Origin: Mycetocola miduiensis
GTDB taxonomy: Bacteria > Actinomycetota > Actinomycetes > Actinomycetales > Microbacteriaceae
Reading direction: 5' to 3'
Length of the DNA: 64,000 nt
NCBI RefSeq assembly: GCF_900115155.1
Contig: NZ_FOVM01000006.1
Coordinates: 62,001-126,000 of the forward strand
Part shown: in pieces, positions 33,237 to 41,425 of the stretch
Layout of the letters: every line of letters starts with the position of its first letter
Numbering within the stretch: position 1 is the stretch's first letter
Notes under the pieces: generated by a model
Databases searched by the model: none
Told to the model about the DNA's origin: nothing
The model's input: only the letters and a program-made list of their open reading frames with translations
Made by a program: the position numbers and the translations under genes

Positions 33237-35018
33237 CTACTCGTCTGCCGGTATAAAGGCGCGGAGGTACTCGCGGAGGGCGGGGTCGCAGACGTAAACG
33301 AACGTGCCGCGGATGCCGCGGGTCAAGAGGACCGCGTAGACGTTCCGAATGAATCGCAGCAGGTCCTCGTCCGTGTACTTCTTCTGGAGAACCTTGTTGT
33401 TCTCCTTACCCTTCTTGTCGAAGTACGACGCGCGGTCGACGAATAGTCGCCCGGTCTTCGCGTCATAGCGAAGGTCAGGCCCAATGATGACGCCAGCGTA
33501 ATTGAGGTCATACCCTTGCACGGTGTGGATTGACCCCACTTCTTCGAGGGACGTCCGCGACGCGACCCAGTCCGTCTGGGTGCTGTTCCAACGGAACTGA
33601 TGACCATCAATCTCAATGTCGTAGGCAGTCTTGTCATTCTTGGATTTCCAAGGCCATGCGAAGCCGGCCAGCATACGAGAAAGTCCCGCTTCTTCTTCCT
33701 TCCGACGCACTTCGGCCCGCATATCGGCAACGCTGTCGAACATCCGGAAGTCGTATCCTTCGAACTGTTCTTTCGCGGGAATATGGGGATCGTCCCAAGG
33801 GCCCGGGGAACCGAGGACGCGCCGAATGTATGCCACGTAGTCCGACCCTGCCTGAACCCGCATCTGCGTAGCCAGCGGGTAGTGACGATGTCGATCCTTC
33901 GCGCTATTGACGAGTGCCCCGAGCAGTTCAGGCGGAACGTCGGCAGGGCGCACGCTCTGTTCGGCGTCGAGCAGATAGATCTGGTGCTTGCTCTTTGCGC
34001 GGATCCAGTCGAGCTGGGTCTTGGCCACGTCATCGAAGCCGAAGAGCTTCTTCGTGATGTCGGCGAAGTTCTTGTTTTGCACGCCGGACGGTTGGTTTGC
34101 GCGCTGGTTGAGACGGTGCGCTTCGTCGACGATCAAAAGGTCGAAGTCTTCATCAGCGTTCCCGACATCAAACGCCGTCAACACCATCGACGGTTTTAGG
34201 CCCGGAGTCTTCCGGAACACCTTTCTGATCGACTCGCGCAGAGACTGTTGCGGCACGACCAGACCTATCCGGAGATCGGTCAAGAGCGCACGATTCTGGG
34301 GGATGAACAGCTCTGAGAACATCGTGTCGCTGTCGAAATCCTCTACCGCGACGGTGTTCGCAATGTCGACTAGCAGCTTCAGCATGTAAATCGCGACAAC
34401 CGTCTTGCCGGTCCCTGGCTCGCCCTGAATCACGATCGTGCTGTTGGTGTCCGACTCAAGGTCCTCGAAGAGCCCCTCGAGAATGTCCTCAACTGCAATC
34501 GCTTGGTCCTGGGTCAGCGCCTTGAACGGAGAGAGTTTGAAGAGATCGCTGTTCTCAATCTCCGGGATGCTCCGGGTGAAGACTCCATCGGCCTGCAGCT
34601 TGTCGAAGACCTCACGAAACGATTCCCGGTACAAGTCGCGGTCGTAGTAGTCGCCATCCGTGATGCCGTCGTTTCGGTTCAGCACACGATATGCCCCATC
34701 GCCGGCGAGGAGCCGGATGAGGAACGACTCGAGGTCCAGACAGGCTGACTTGTTGAACCGTTCGTCGACAATGACGCGGATGCGTTTCAGGTGCCGTTTG
34801 TCTGGAGAGTCGAGGTGCTGTCGCATCCGAACTGCTGCGTTTCGAGACTCTCCCACATAGACGTCGCGAAGGCTCCCGCCAGTCGAGCTTGTCTTCTCGG
34901 CCAGGGCATCGTCGAGGACATATACAACGGGCCAGTTGGTGTTTCGTGGGTGGCTCGGAGCCCACCGGGTGACTGCCTCAGGAGTGAAATCGAGGCGCGA
35001 GATCTCAGAGGGCGTCAT
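33237..35018 (-). CDS. GIY-YIG/DUF2075 ATPase-nuclease (candidate defence protein)
   Basis: 593 residues. The N-terminal part (about 25-110) reads as a GIY-YIG nuclease: WPVVYVLDD, DVYVGESRNAAVRMRQHL. The main body is a P-loop DUF2075 domain with Walker A GEPGTGKT near residue 200, Walker B LLIVDEAH near 293 and a helicase-like C-terminal half (GSIHTVQGYDLNYAGVIIG, LLTRGIRGTFVYV). Such proteins are predicted DNA/RNA helicase-like ATPases linked to mobile defence islands. The start overlaps the preceding pyrophosphatase gene by 14 bases, implying tight coupling. Confidence 0.8.
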   Translation of the reverse strand: MTPSEISRLDFTPEAVTRWAPSHPRNTNWPVVYVLDDALAEKTSSTGGSLRDVYVGESRNAAVRMRQHLDSPDKRHLKRIRVIVDERFNKSACLDLESFLIRLLAGDGAYRVLNRNDGITDGDYYDRDLYRESFREVFDKLQADGVFTRSIPEIENSDLFKLSPFKALTQDQAIAVEDILEGLFEDLESDTNSTIVIQGEPGTGKTVVAIYMLKLLVDIANTVAVEDFDSDTMFSELFIPQNRALLTDLRIGLVVPQQSLRESIRKVFRKTPGLKPSMVLTAFDVGNADEDFDLLIVDEAHRLNQRANQPSGVQNKNFADITKKLFGFDDVAKTQLDWIRAKSKHQIYLLDAEQSVRPADVPPELLGALVNSAKDRHRHYPLATQMRVQAGSDYVAYIRRVLGSPGPWDDPHIPAKEQFEGYDFRMFDSVADMRAEVRRKEEEAGLSRMLAGFAWPWKSKNDKTAYDIEIDGHQFRWNSTQTDWVASRTSLEEVGSIHTVQGYDLNYAGVIIGPDLRYDAKTGRLFVDRASYFDKKGKENNKVLQKKYTDEDLLRFIRNVYAVLLTRGIRGTFVYVCDPALREYLRAFIPADE

Positions 35019-35325
35019 ATTTCGTGCTTCGGCCGCGTGCTTTTTCTATTGGGTATTTTTCGCGGGTCTTAGCCAGCTTGTCCTTGACGATCTGGCTTGG
35101 GTCGGCACCGATGCGGTCGGCGAGAAGCATGCAGTAGGTCAGCACGTCGGCGAGCTCCTCCCGTACGCGGGCAGGGTCGGCGTCGGCATCCCACTGGAAG
35201 CACTCGAGCAACTCGCCTGCCTCGATGGCGATGCTCTTCGCGAGGTTCTCGGGGCTATGAAACTGAGCCCACTCGCGCTCGGCCATGAACGCTGCGATCT
35301 CGTCGCGGACTGACTTTTCGACCAT
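35005..35325 (-). CDS. MazG-like nucleotide pyrophosphohydrolase, DCTPP1-like
   Basis: 106 residues. The four-helix MazG-like fold has EAGELLECFQWDAD and REELADVLTYC, the EExxE/ExxD metal motif of all-alpha NTP pyrophosphatases. WAQFHSPENLAKSI, then the C-terminal KYP...STKYDAL, match the dCTP pyrophosphatase (DCTPP1/RS21-C6) branch closely. That enzyme hydrolyses dCTP and 5-modified dCTP. It is transcribed before, and overlaps, the DUF2075 gene. It is not clearly distinguishable from general housekeeping members by sequence alone. Confidence 0.75.
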   Translation of the reverse strand: MVEKSVRDEIAAFMAEREWAQFHSPENLAKSIAIEAGELLECFQWDADADPARVREELADVLTYCMLLADRIGADPSQIVKDKLAKTREKYPIEKARGRSTKYDAL

Positions 35326-35453
35326 TCCGTCAACTTAGCAGCGACGGTGACTTGCCCTAGTGCGCCGACTGGGATCCTGATCCTTGCATTTGAATCGCTA
35401 CGATCAATTCCTTAGAGACGTCAGCCGACACGGATGCAATGGAAGAAGGCCTG

Positions 35454-35915
35454 ATGAGCGGCACGAAGAAGTCAAGGCGTCGAGCGCGACGAGATTCGAA
35501 TGAGGCCACGAAGTTCGGGCGACACGTTCCATGGGTGCCAGCCGAACTCCCGGATGTTGCACGGCCCTTTTGGCCGCCGAAATCTGAGTGGCCTACCGAC
35601 GGCGAGGTAGATGATTTCGTACGCGCAACCCGCAAACGGGCCGAAGCTCGCCTTCACGTTATGACCGGGCTGCGACGATATGCAGAGCCCGGGCCGGCTC
35701 ACATGCTGATCGGCATCGGGTCTGTAGTAATCGCAATTGCAGCGTTCGGTGTCAGCGCCGCTACGGCAGTCCCGGCCCTTCAAATAGGGATTCTTCTGGC
35801 GGCTGTCCCGTACGTGGCGTTGGTCACGTACGGGATTGGCTTCGCTCTTAACGTCGACAAGCAACGGAAAATGGCATTGGTCTGGCTCCTCGCGATCGAG
35901 TCGCGACTCCATTAG
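35454..35915 (+). CDS. Small membrane protein of unknown function
   Basis: 153 residues from ATG 35454 with GAAGAAGG five bases upstream. The N-terminal 75 residues are charged and Arg-rich (TKKSRRRARRD), then a short amphipathic region, then two membrane segments (HMLIGIGSVVIAIAAFGVSAATAV and LLAAVPYVALVTYGIGFALNV). No family is recognised. It diverges from the pyrophosphatase gene and precedes the HsdR-N-like gene, separated by a 299-base gap without a visible gene. Confidence 0.6.
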   Translation: MSGTKKSRRRARRDSNEATKFGRHVPWVPAELPDVARPFWPPKSEWPTDGEVDDFVRATRKRAEARLHVMTGLRRYAEPGPAHMLIGIGSVVIAIAAFGVSAATAVPALQIGILLAAVPYVALVTYGIGFALNVDKQRKMALVWLLAIESRLH

Positions 35916-36214
35916 CACTTGAGTCTGACGAGACGCAGAATTGGTGCGGTCGCTTCTGGGAGGCTTCGGCTTGTCGCCGGCGCCATGACACTTCAGCGGT
36001 AGGGCCCTCGGTTACTCACCCCAGTGAAACGGCGAGTCGGCGGGCTAGGGATGTGCCTCGCATTGGGTGGGAAAAACTATGCCCATGAATGGAAGCATCT
36101 GAAAGGGGGAATGCAGATGCCACGGGCGCCATTCGAAGGCGAATCCACCTGGTGACGATACCTCCAGAAGATCGAGCGGCAACGGCCGTCTGTCGAGCAA
36201 CGACCTGGAGTGAC

Positions 36215-37312
36215 ATGGATTTCGCAGAACTACTCACCGCAATGGCCACGAAGGTCCGCAACCAGCGGGATGCAATCCAAACCGAGGAAGCGACGAAGAA
36301 CGCATTTGTCATGCCCTTCATCTCCTCAATCCTTGGGTACGACGTATTCAACCCCTTGGAGGTCGTGCCGGAGTTCACGGCCGATGTTGGTATCAAACGC
36401 GGCGAGAAGATCGACTACGCAATCATGCGTGACGGCGAAGTGCAAATGCTCATCGAATGCAAGAAATCGACAGAGCCGCTGAAGATTGAGCACGCCTCAC
36501 AACTGTTCCGGTACTTCGCAGTTACCAATGCTCGTATTGCGGTGCTCACCAATGGGGAGACGTACCAGTTCTACACAGACCTCGACGCTCCGAACCGGAT
36601 GGACGAAAAGCCGTTCCTGGTGCTGGATCTTCTCGACATCGATGAGACTCTGATCCCCGAGCTGATTAAGCTCACCAAGGACGTGTTCGACCTCGATTCG
36701 ATCATCTCTGCCGCTGGAGAGCTGAAGTACATCGGGCAGATCAAACGCACGATTGCCGCTCAGTTTAAGGATCCTGAGGACGACTGGATCCGTTTCTTTA
36801 CGACCCGCGTCTACGACGGAGCGTTCACTCAGAAAGTGCGGGAGCAGTTCACGACATTGGTCACGAAAGCAACGAAGCAGTTCCTCAATGATCAGGTCAA
36901 CGACCGGCTGAAGACGGCTCTTGGTGCTTCGAGCTTCCCAATCGCAGAGAGTACTGCTGCTGCAGAGGCCGTCACCAGCCGACCGGTCGCCGAAGATGAT
37001 CTGGATAGGGACACTGAGCTGGAAACCACTCTTGAGGAGCTCGAGGGGTATCAGATCGTCAAGGCGATCGCATGCAGCGAAGTCCGTCCGCACCGCGTCG
37101 TTCACCGCGATGCCAAGTCCTACTTCGCTGTCCTCCTGGACGACAACAACCGAAAACCGATCGCCCGCCTGCACTTCAACGGCAAAAGGCAGAAGTACCT
37201 CGGCCTTTTCGACGCAGACAAGAACGAGACCCGCTACGCGATCGAGTCGCTCGATGAGATCTACCACCACGCGTCCGCGATTAGAGAGATGGTCAAGGCG
37301 TACGAGAACTAG
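36215..37312 (+). CDS. HsdR-N-type restriction nuclease without helicase
   Basis: 365 residues from ATG 36215, GGAG four bases upstream; the longer frame from 36089 lacks a site and reads as leader. The N-terminal 110 residues are a type I restriction HsdR_N nuclease: GEKIDYAIMRDGEVQMLIECKK is split over the PD-(D/E)XK core (D then E.K), with NARIAVLTNGETYQFY following. The helicase half of HsdR is absent; the C-terminal 200 residues have no recognised domain (ALGAS..., VVHRDAKSYFAVLLDD). It forms a two-gene unit with the next gene. The 299-base gap upstream holds only its leader. Confidence 0.75.
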   Translation: MDFAELLTAMATKVRNQRDAIQTEEATKNAFVMPFISSILGYDVFNPLEVVPEFTADVGIKRGEKIDYAIMRDGEVQMLIECKKSTEPLKIEHASQLFRYFAVTNARIAVLTNGETYQFYTDLDAPNRMDEKPFLVLDLLDIDETLIPELIKLTKDVFDLDSIISAAGELKYIGQIKRTIAAQFKDPEDDWIRFFTTRVYDGAFTQKVREQFTTLVTKATKQFLNDQVNDRLKTALGASSFPIAESTAAAEAVTSRPVAEDDLDRDTELETTLEELEGYQIVKAIACSEVRPHRVVHRDAKSYFAVLLDDNNRKPIARLHFNGKRQKYLGLFDADKNETRYAIESLDEIYHHASAIREMVKAYEN

Positions 37313-37315
37313 ACC

Positions 37316-38404
37316 ATGCCGGTCAACACGCCCGCGACTCTGTCGCTTCAACTCCAAGTTCCGCAAAAACGTATTCGTGACATTCTTCGAGGTTTGTATG
37401 GAACCCTCCCGCAGGGCTTAAGTCGCTGGGAGTTGGACCAAGAAATGACGGATGCCGTCAGGGCGGCCGTCGGTCCCGGCAGCGCCAGCGATTCGCTCTT
37501 ATGGACGCTTGAGATTGGCGACCAAGTTCGGCGACGGGAGGTTCATGACGCCTATGGTGGTCAGCAGCAAGGAGGCATATCCACCCCTCGACGAATCCCC
37601 GACATCTTGGTCTTCACGGATCCCGTCAAAGGAGCCCGCTATGGATACGAGAAGTTCGAGGGGCTACGCGAAGATGGGTCCTATTCCTACACAGGGGAGG
37701 GGCAACGCGGCGATCAGGTTTTCGTGCGGGGCAACGTTGCGCTGCGCGACGCGGCGAAAAATGGGCAAATCATTAGAGTCTTCACGACGCGAGGCCCGGT
37801 GGCTACATACGTCGGCTCCTTTTCCACAGGAGAGCCGACATATCGGGTCGAAACCATTCCCGACGTCGACGGGAAATGGCGAAGAGGCATCATCTTCAAT
37901 CTCATTCCCATCGACGCTGATGCGACGCTCCTCCCCCTCTACGGTGGAGGCAAGGTATCGGGGCCAAACATTGCGGACTGGACCCCGCCGGACTTCTCAG
38001 ACGTTGTCATCGAATTTGACGCACCTCTCCCCGCTGGAGAACGAGTAGTTTCGCGACTCGAATTTGAGTTGCAGGCTGGCTTCGGTGGTTGGCTAAAGAG
38101 CGAAGGTCTCATACCGAGTCGGCTGACTTTGCCCAGTGGAGCGTTCGCGATCGAACCTGACCTTTACGTCGAATCGAATGGGTGGATTGTCGAGGCGAAG
38201 AAATCTACAGCCCGCACATACGTTCGGACGGCCATCGGGCAAGTGCTCGACTATGCGCATGTCGCGAAGGGTGCGGGCATAGCCGCTGTCCCAATGGTGC
38301 TTCTGCCGGGCAAGCCGGCAGACGATCTCATAGGTCTGATGAATGAGCTGGGAATTACGGTTGCGGTTCGATCCGAGAGCGGATTTGAACTACTCGTTCC
38401 TTGA
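37316..38404 (+). CDS. ScoMcrA-type SRA reader with PD-(D/E)XK-like C-terminus (type IV-like)
   Basis: 362 residues, starting 3 bases after the HsdR-N gene. Residues about 70-170 carry the ScoMcrA-like SRA pattern (EVHDAYGGQQQGGISTPR, then YTGEGQRGDQ, GNVALRDA), as in the modified-DNA reader SCO4631. The C-terminal part has EPDLYVESNGWIVEAKKS, which fits PD-(D/E)XK nucleases (D...E-A-K), in place of the usual HNH domain. This suggests a type IV-like restriction protein that cuts modified DNA. The 3' end overlaps the convergent NUDIX gene by 15 bases. Confidence 0.7.
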   Translation: MPVNTPATLSLQLQVPQKRIRDILRGLYGTLPQGLSRWELDQEMTDAVRAAVGPGSASDSLLWTLEIGDQVRRREVHDAYGGQQQGGISTPRRIPDILVFTDPVKGARYGYEKFEGLREDGSYSYTGEGQRGDQVFVRGNVALRDAAKNGQIIRVFTTRGPVATYVGSFSTGEPTYRVETIPDVDGKWRRGIIFNLIPIDADATLLPLYGGGKVSGPNIADWTPPDFSDVVIEFDAPLPAGERVVSRLEFELQAGFGGWLKSEGLIPSRLTLPSGAFAIEPDLYVESNGWIVEAKKSTARTYVRTAIGQVLDYAHVAKGAGIAAVPMVLLPGKPADDLIGLMNELGITVAVRSESGFELLVP

Positions 38405-38809
38405 GATGGCGGTGCTCGCGAGTATTGCGACGGCGTGCACATCTGCCGGCGCCCAGTCAAGTGCGTCCAATTGAGATGGGCGAACCCAACGGAGCTCATC
38501 ATGATCGCTGCTCCTGGTTGGTCGGTCGCTGATGAGGTGAGCGCGAAAACACATAAGACGAATGATCTGCCCGGCACTTGGAGTGTCATCGGTAGTCAGA
38601 TGCTCGAGAACTTGGATTTCGACGTCAAGCTCCTCCTTCACCTCTCTGATTAGTGCTTGTTCAGGAGACTCACCATGTTCGATCTTGCCTCCCGGGAATT
38701 CCCACTTTCCGCCCTGGGCGCGACCAGGCTCGCGCCGGCAGACGAGGATCCGGCTCTCGTGCTGGATAACGGCTGCGACGACGTTCAGTGGCTGCGCTGG
38801 TGATGACAT
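38390..38809 (-). CDS. NUDIX hydrolase, NudG/MutT-like (nucleoside triphosphatase)
   Basis: 139 residues. The NUDIX box GGKIEHGESPEQALIREVKEEL follows the GX5EX7REUXEEXGU pattern (the final G-U is D-V here). VVAAVI at the start, WEFPGGKIE, and HDELRWV, with WAPADVHAVAIL at the end, resemble E. coli NudG, which prefers 5-methyl- and 5-hydroxymethyl-dCTP, and also CTP. MutT-like cleaning of oxidised dGTP is the alternative. It is convergent with the SRA gene and overlaps it by 15 bases. Confidence 0.75.
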   Translation of the reverse strand: MSSPAQPLNVVAAVIQHESRILVCRREPGRAQGGKWEFPGGKIEHGESPEQALIREVKEELDVEIQVLEHLTTDDTPSAGQIIRLMCFRAHLISDRPTRSSDHDELRWVRPSQLDALDWAPADVHAVAILASTAISRNE

Positions 38810-38943
38810 CGATACATGCTTGCATGCTCAGTCATGTGAGCACACGGCATTTCCGGCTTGAATCCGTCTGTTCGTCTGATGACCTGGAATAGTCCGTTTT
38901 GTGCTCACCGCGTGAGCGAGGGTTCGTATCCATGAACGGTGCC

Positions 38944-39612
38944 TCATGCGAGTAGGGGCGCGAGCTGCCGCGCACCTTCGTCGAGCTGGGGCAGCAGGTC
39001 GCCCGGGGTATCGATCCGCGTAGATGGAGCCGAGAGACAGAGGGCGCCTACGAGGCGACCGTCAGCAGCGCGTATCGGCAGCGCGAGGCAACCGTAGCCA
39101 GGGGTAAGCTCGCCTGTCTGTGACGCGTAGCCCGCGGACGACGCACCGCCGGCGTGCTCAGCCAGCAACAGTCGGCCCATCGCCGACGCGGACAGGTCGC
39201 GCGAGACTCTCGTCTCGTCGCTCAGCGGGAAGTCCGGGTCGGCATCGACGATGAGCACCCGATCGCCCTCGTAGCGCACGAGGTGGATGCCGCCTCGGAT
39301 TCGGGAGCGTAGCCCGGCGATCACCTCCCGCACTGCTTGCGGAGGCGGAGAGGGGGCGACCAGGTGCGCGAGTTCCACGACCTTGCGGCCGAGCGCGAAA
39401 CCGGTGAGGTCCGGCATCCGTACCAGGTATTCGTCCTGGACGAGGAGGTTGATCAGGCGGTAGGTGGTTGCTCGGGGGAGGCCGAGGCTTAGGGAGATCT
39501 CCTGCGCCGTGACGCCGGCGCCCAGGCGGGCTACCTCTTCCAGAACCGTTAGGGCTACGCGGTCGACGAGGTCGAGGTCGGGCGGGTTCCGGTTGGGCCT
39601 GGCAACGAACAC
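38944..39612 (-). CDS. IclR-family regulator with a rearranged N-terminus
   Basis: 222 residues. The helix-turn-helix VTAQEISLSLGLPRATTYRLI (residues 34-54) and the ligand domain (FALGRKVVELAHLV, SASAMGRLLLA, LPIRAADGRLVGAL) are complete. The first about 17 codons, from GTG at 39612, lie antisense to the amine oxidase tail (39562-39612), so the original promoter and start were probably lost in a deletion. IclR genes beside copper amine oxidases usually regulate them. The present start codon is whatever the junction supplied; it may be poorly expressed. Confidence 0.75.
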   Translation of the reverse strand: MFVARPNRNPPDLDLVDRVALTVLEEVARLGAGVTAQEISLSLGLPRATTYRLINLLVQDEYLVRMPDLTGFALGRKVVELAHLVAPSPPPQAVREVIAGLRSRIRGGIHLVRYEGDRVLIVDADPDFPLSDETRVSRDLSASAMGRLLLAEHAGGASSAGYASQTGELTPGYGCLALPIRAADGRLVGALCLSAPSTRIDTPGDLLPQLDEGARQLAPLLA

Positions 39613-40260
39613 GGCAACGCCTTCACGAAGAAGACGGCCCGAATCTCAACCGAGGCCGTCTCGGGGCGCACCGCGGATGCATCCGTCGCCCGCTCGTGGA
39701 ACGTGATCAACACGGAGAAGACCAACCGGATGGGCCGGCCGACCGGGTACACGTTGTACCCGCAGGACGCCCCGACCCTGCTGGCGGATGCCTCGTCATC
39801 GATCGCTTCTCGTGCCGAGTTCGCGACGAAACACCTGTTCGTGACAAAGTACGACCCGGCGGAAAAGTACGCGGCCGGAGACTTCGTGCACCAGAACCCG
39901 GGTGGCGACGGCATCTCGAAGTACATCGCCGATGACGCCTCGGTCGACGGGGAGGACATCGTGCTGTGGCACACGTTCGGTCCGACCCACTTCCCACGCC
40001 CCGAGGACTGGCCGGTCATGCCCGTGGACTACGCCAAGTTCACGCTCAAGCCGTACGGCTTCTTCGGCAAGAACCCGGCGCTGAACGTGCCGGCTGCTGT
40101 GGCGCACTGCTCGTCGGGGATCGCGTCACCGGATGGTGCTGCGTCTGACGAGCTCGGATTGACGGATGCGGATGGGGTGGCGTCGGCTGACCTCGGGTTG
40201 TCTGCGTCGGGTGTTTCTGCGTCGGGTGGGTGCGGCCCGAATTGCACCTGCGGACACTAG
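39562..40260 (+). pseudogene. C-terminal third of a copper-containing primary amine oxidase
   Basis: The plus frame carries VDEVEVGRVPVGPGNEHGNAF, NRMGRPTGYTLYP, KYDPAEKYAAGDFVHQN and HTFGPTHFPRPEDWPVMP, which match the C-terminal part of TynA-type copper amine oxidases including copper-ligand HTFG histidine. The first about 450 residues, with the topaquinone tyrosine, are missing. The tail is extended by a Ser/Ala-rich segment ending CGPNCTCGH. It joins head-to-head to the IclR gene, as after a deletion removing both 5' ends. Confidence 0.8.
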
Positions 40261-40269
40261 CTCCCCACC

Positions 40270-40803
40270 ATGACCGAGTTGCTCCATGTCTCGGCCCTGC
40301 TGCCGGCTGCCTTCGGTGCGTGTTGCACCGTGGGTGGCCGGCGGCGCGGTCGTGTGCGTTTCGGCTTCGAGGCGCTCGCCGCTGTGGTGATGCTCGTCGC
40401 GATGGCGGATGTCGCGTTGGGCCTCAGCCTCGTCGCCCCGATCCTCTGGGTGGTCGGGTTGGTGGCGCTCGCGGTGGTGGGGGCGGCGCCGCTGGACCCG
40501 CTGGCTGGAGCGAAGCGAAGTCAAGGGACCCACCGCACCCTCCACACCAGCCTCGGGCTCATCGTCATGGCCGGGCTCGTCGCGCTCATGTCGGCCGGCC
40601 ACGTGGCATCCGTGTCGGGGCATCACGGTGGGGGCGGGATGCTGCCAGCCCTCGTGCTCGGCGGTGCGGCCATCTACGTCGGCTACTCCGCCTGGCGTGC
40701 GGTCACCCTGTACCGAATGCCACGCCGCGACTTGCTCGGATGCCTCGAGGCGGCGAGCATGGCGGCATCCGTTGCGTTGATGGCGGGGTCGCTCGCCGTC
40801 TGA
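40270..40803 (+). CDS. Polytopic membrane protein next to amine-oxidase remnant
   Basis: A 177-residue protein with about five membrane segments (LAAVVMLVAMADVALGLSLV, ILWVVGLVALAVVGAA, LGLIVMAGLVALMSAG and others) and a His-rich loop GHHGGGG. The family is not identified. Its 3' end recurs in damaged form at 41466-41506 and at 46680-46853. A REP-like unit (40497-40527) is embedded in frame (residues about 76-86). In the ancestral locus it probably followed the amine oxidase gene. Confidence 0.6.
   Translation: MTELLHVSALLPAAFGACCTVGGRRRGRVRFGFEALAAVVMLVAMADVALGLSLVAPILWVVGLVALAVVGAAPLDPLAGAKRSQGTHRTLHTSLGLIVMAGLVALMSAGHVASVSGHHGGGGMLPALVLGGAAIYVGYSAWRAVTLYRMPRRDLLGCLEAASMAASVALMAGSLAV
40497..40527 (+). 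repeat. 31-bp REP-like unit inside a coding region
   Basis: 31 bases beginning CCCGCTGGCTGGAGCGAAGC. The reverse complement recurs at 46937-46967 with one mismatch. Here it lies within the membrane protein gene and adds about ten codons in frame (DPLAGAKRSQG), suggesting the repeat once inserted without breaking the frame. Confidence 0.75.
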
Positions 40804-40819
40804 GCAGCCCTCGGTGTCA

Positions 40820-41164
40820 TCAGCGTTCGAGCAGCTCGGTGGCGTAGCTGTTGAGGCTCTTGCCGCGTCGCAGAGCTTCGGCCGCCAGCTTGCGATGCGT
40901 GGCCGCGCTCACTCGAAGGTTGACCCGCCCGGAGTACGTGCGGTCGGCGAGGGGCTCTGGGATCGTCTCGCCTGATTCGCTCAAGTCGTCGATGACCGAG
41001 GTCACAACTGTTTCAAGTCCGCGTAAAGCATTGATTTGGGTGGAAGCGAGCCAGGAGAGCGATGGGAACTCTGCAACAGTCGCGACGAACTCTCCGTCTT
41101 CGGCGCTCCACTCGACGGAGTAACGATAGTGCTCGACAGCTGGCCGTTCGATCGTGTCGCTCAT
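40820..41164 (-). CDS. hicB: HicB-family antitoxin
   Basis: 114 residues. The N-terminal HicB fold has YRYSVEWSAEDGEFVATVAEFPSL and WLASTQINALRGLETVV. The C-terminal ribbon-helix-helix, GRVNLRVSAATHRKLAAEALRRGKSLNSYATELLER, binds the operator. It begins immediately after the hicA stop. It should neutralise HicA and, with it, repress the shared promoter at the palindrome 41426-41445. Confidence 0.8.
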   Translation of the reverse strand: MSDTIERPAVEHYRYSVEWSAEDGEFVATVAEFPSLSWLASTQINALRGLETVVTSVIDDLSESGETIPEPLADRTYSGRVNLRVSAATHRKLAAEALRRGKSLNSYATELLER

Positions 41165-41419
41165 TTAGAGTTCCTCCCTCTTCTTGTCGATCGCTTTCAG
41201 TAGTTGTTCGACCTGGTATTTCTTCGCTTTGCCGCCGTCGCCCTTCTGCAGATTGATCCGAGGGTCGCCCTGCCATGGCATCTTGTAGATGGCCACATGG
41301 CTGCCCGAGCCTTTCCGTGGCTCACCGAAGTGAGCTGCGGCGAGAGCACAAGCTTCTGCGAATGTCAGCGATTGAGGTGACTCTCTCGCCTGCTGTTCGA
41401 GCTTCTCGGCGGATGCCAT
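41165..41419 (-). CDS. hicA: HicA-family mRNA interferase toxin
   Basis: 84 residues from the ATG complementary to 41417-41419. LTFAEACALAAAHFGEPRKGSGSHVAIYK contains the catalytic histidine in the HicA GSH.. context, followed by a basic segment (GDPRINLQKGDGGKAKKYQVEQLLKAI). HicA is a double-stranded RNA-binding-fold mRNA interferase. hicA precedes hicB, the usual order. The palindrome lies six bases upstream, and no clear ribosome site is seen, so the start may be leaderless or the next ATG. Confidence 0.8.
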   Translation of the reverse strand: MASAEKLEQQARESPQSLTFAEACALAAAHFGEPRKGSGSHVAIYKMPWQGDPRINLQKGDGGKAKKYQVEQLLKAIDKKREEL

Positions 41420-41425
41420 ATACAA

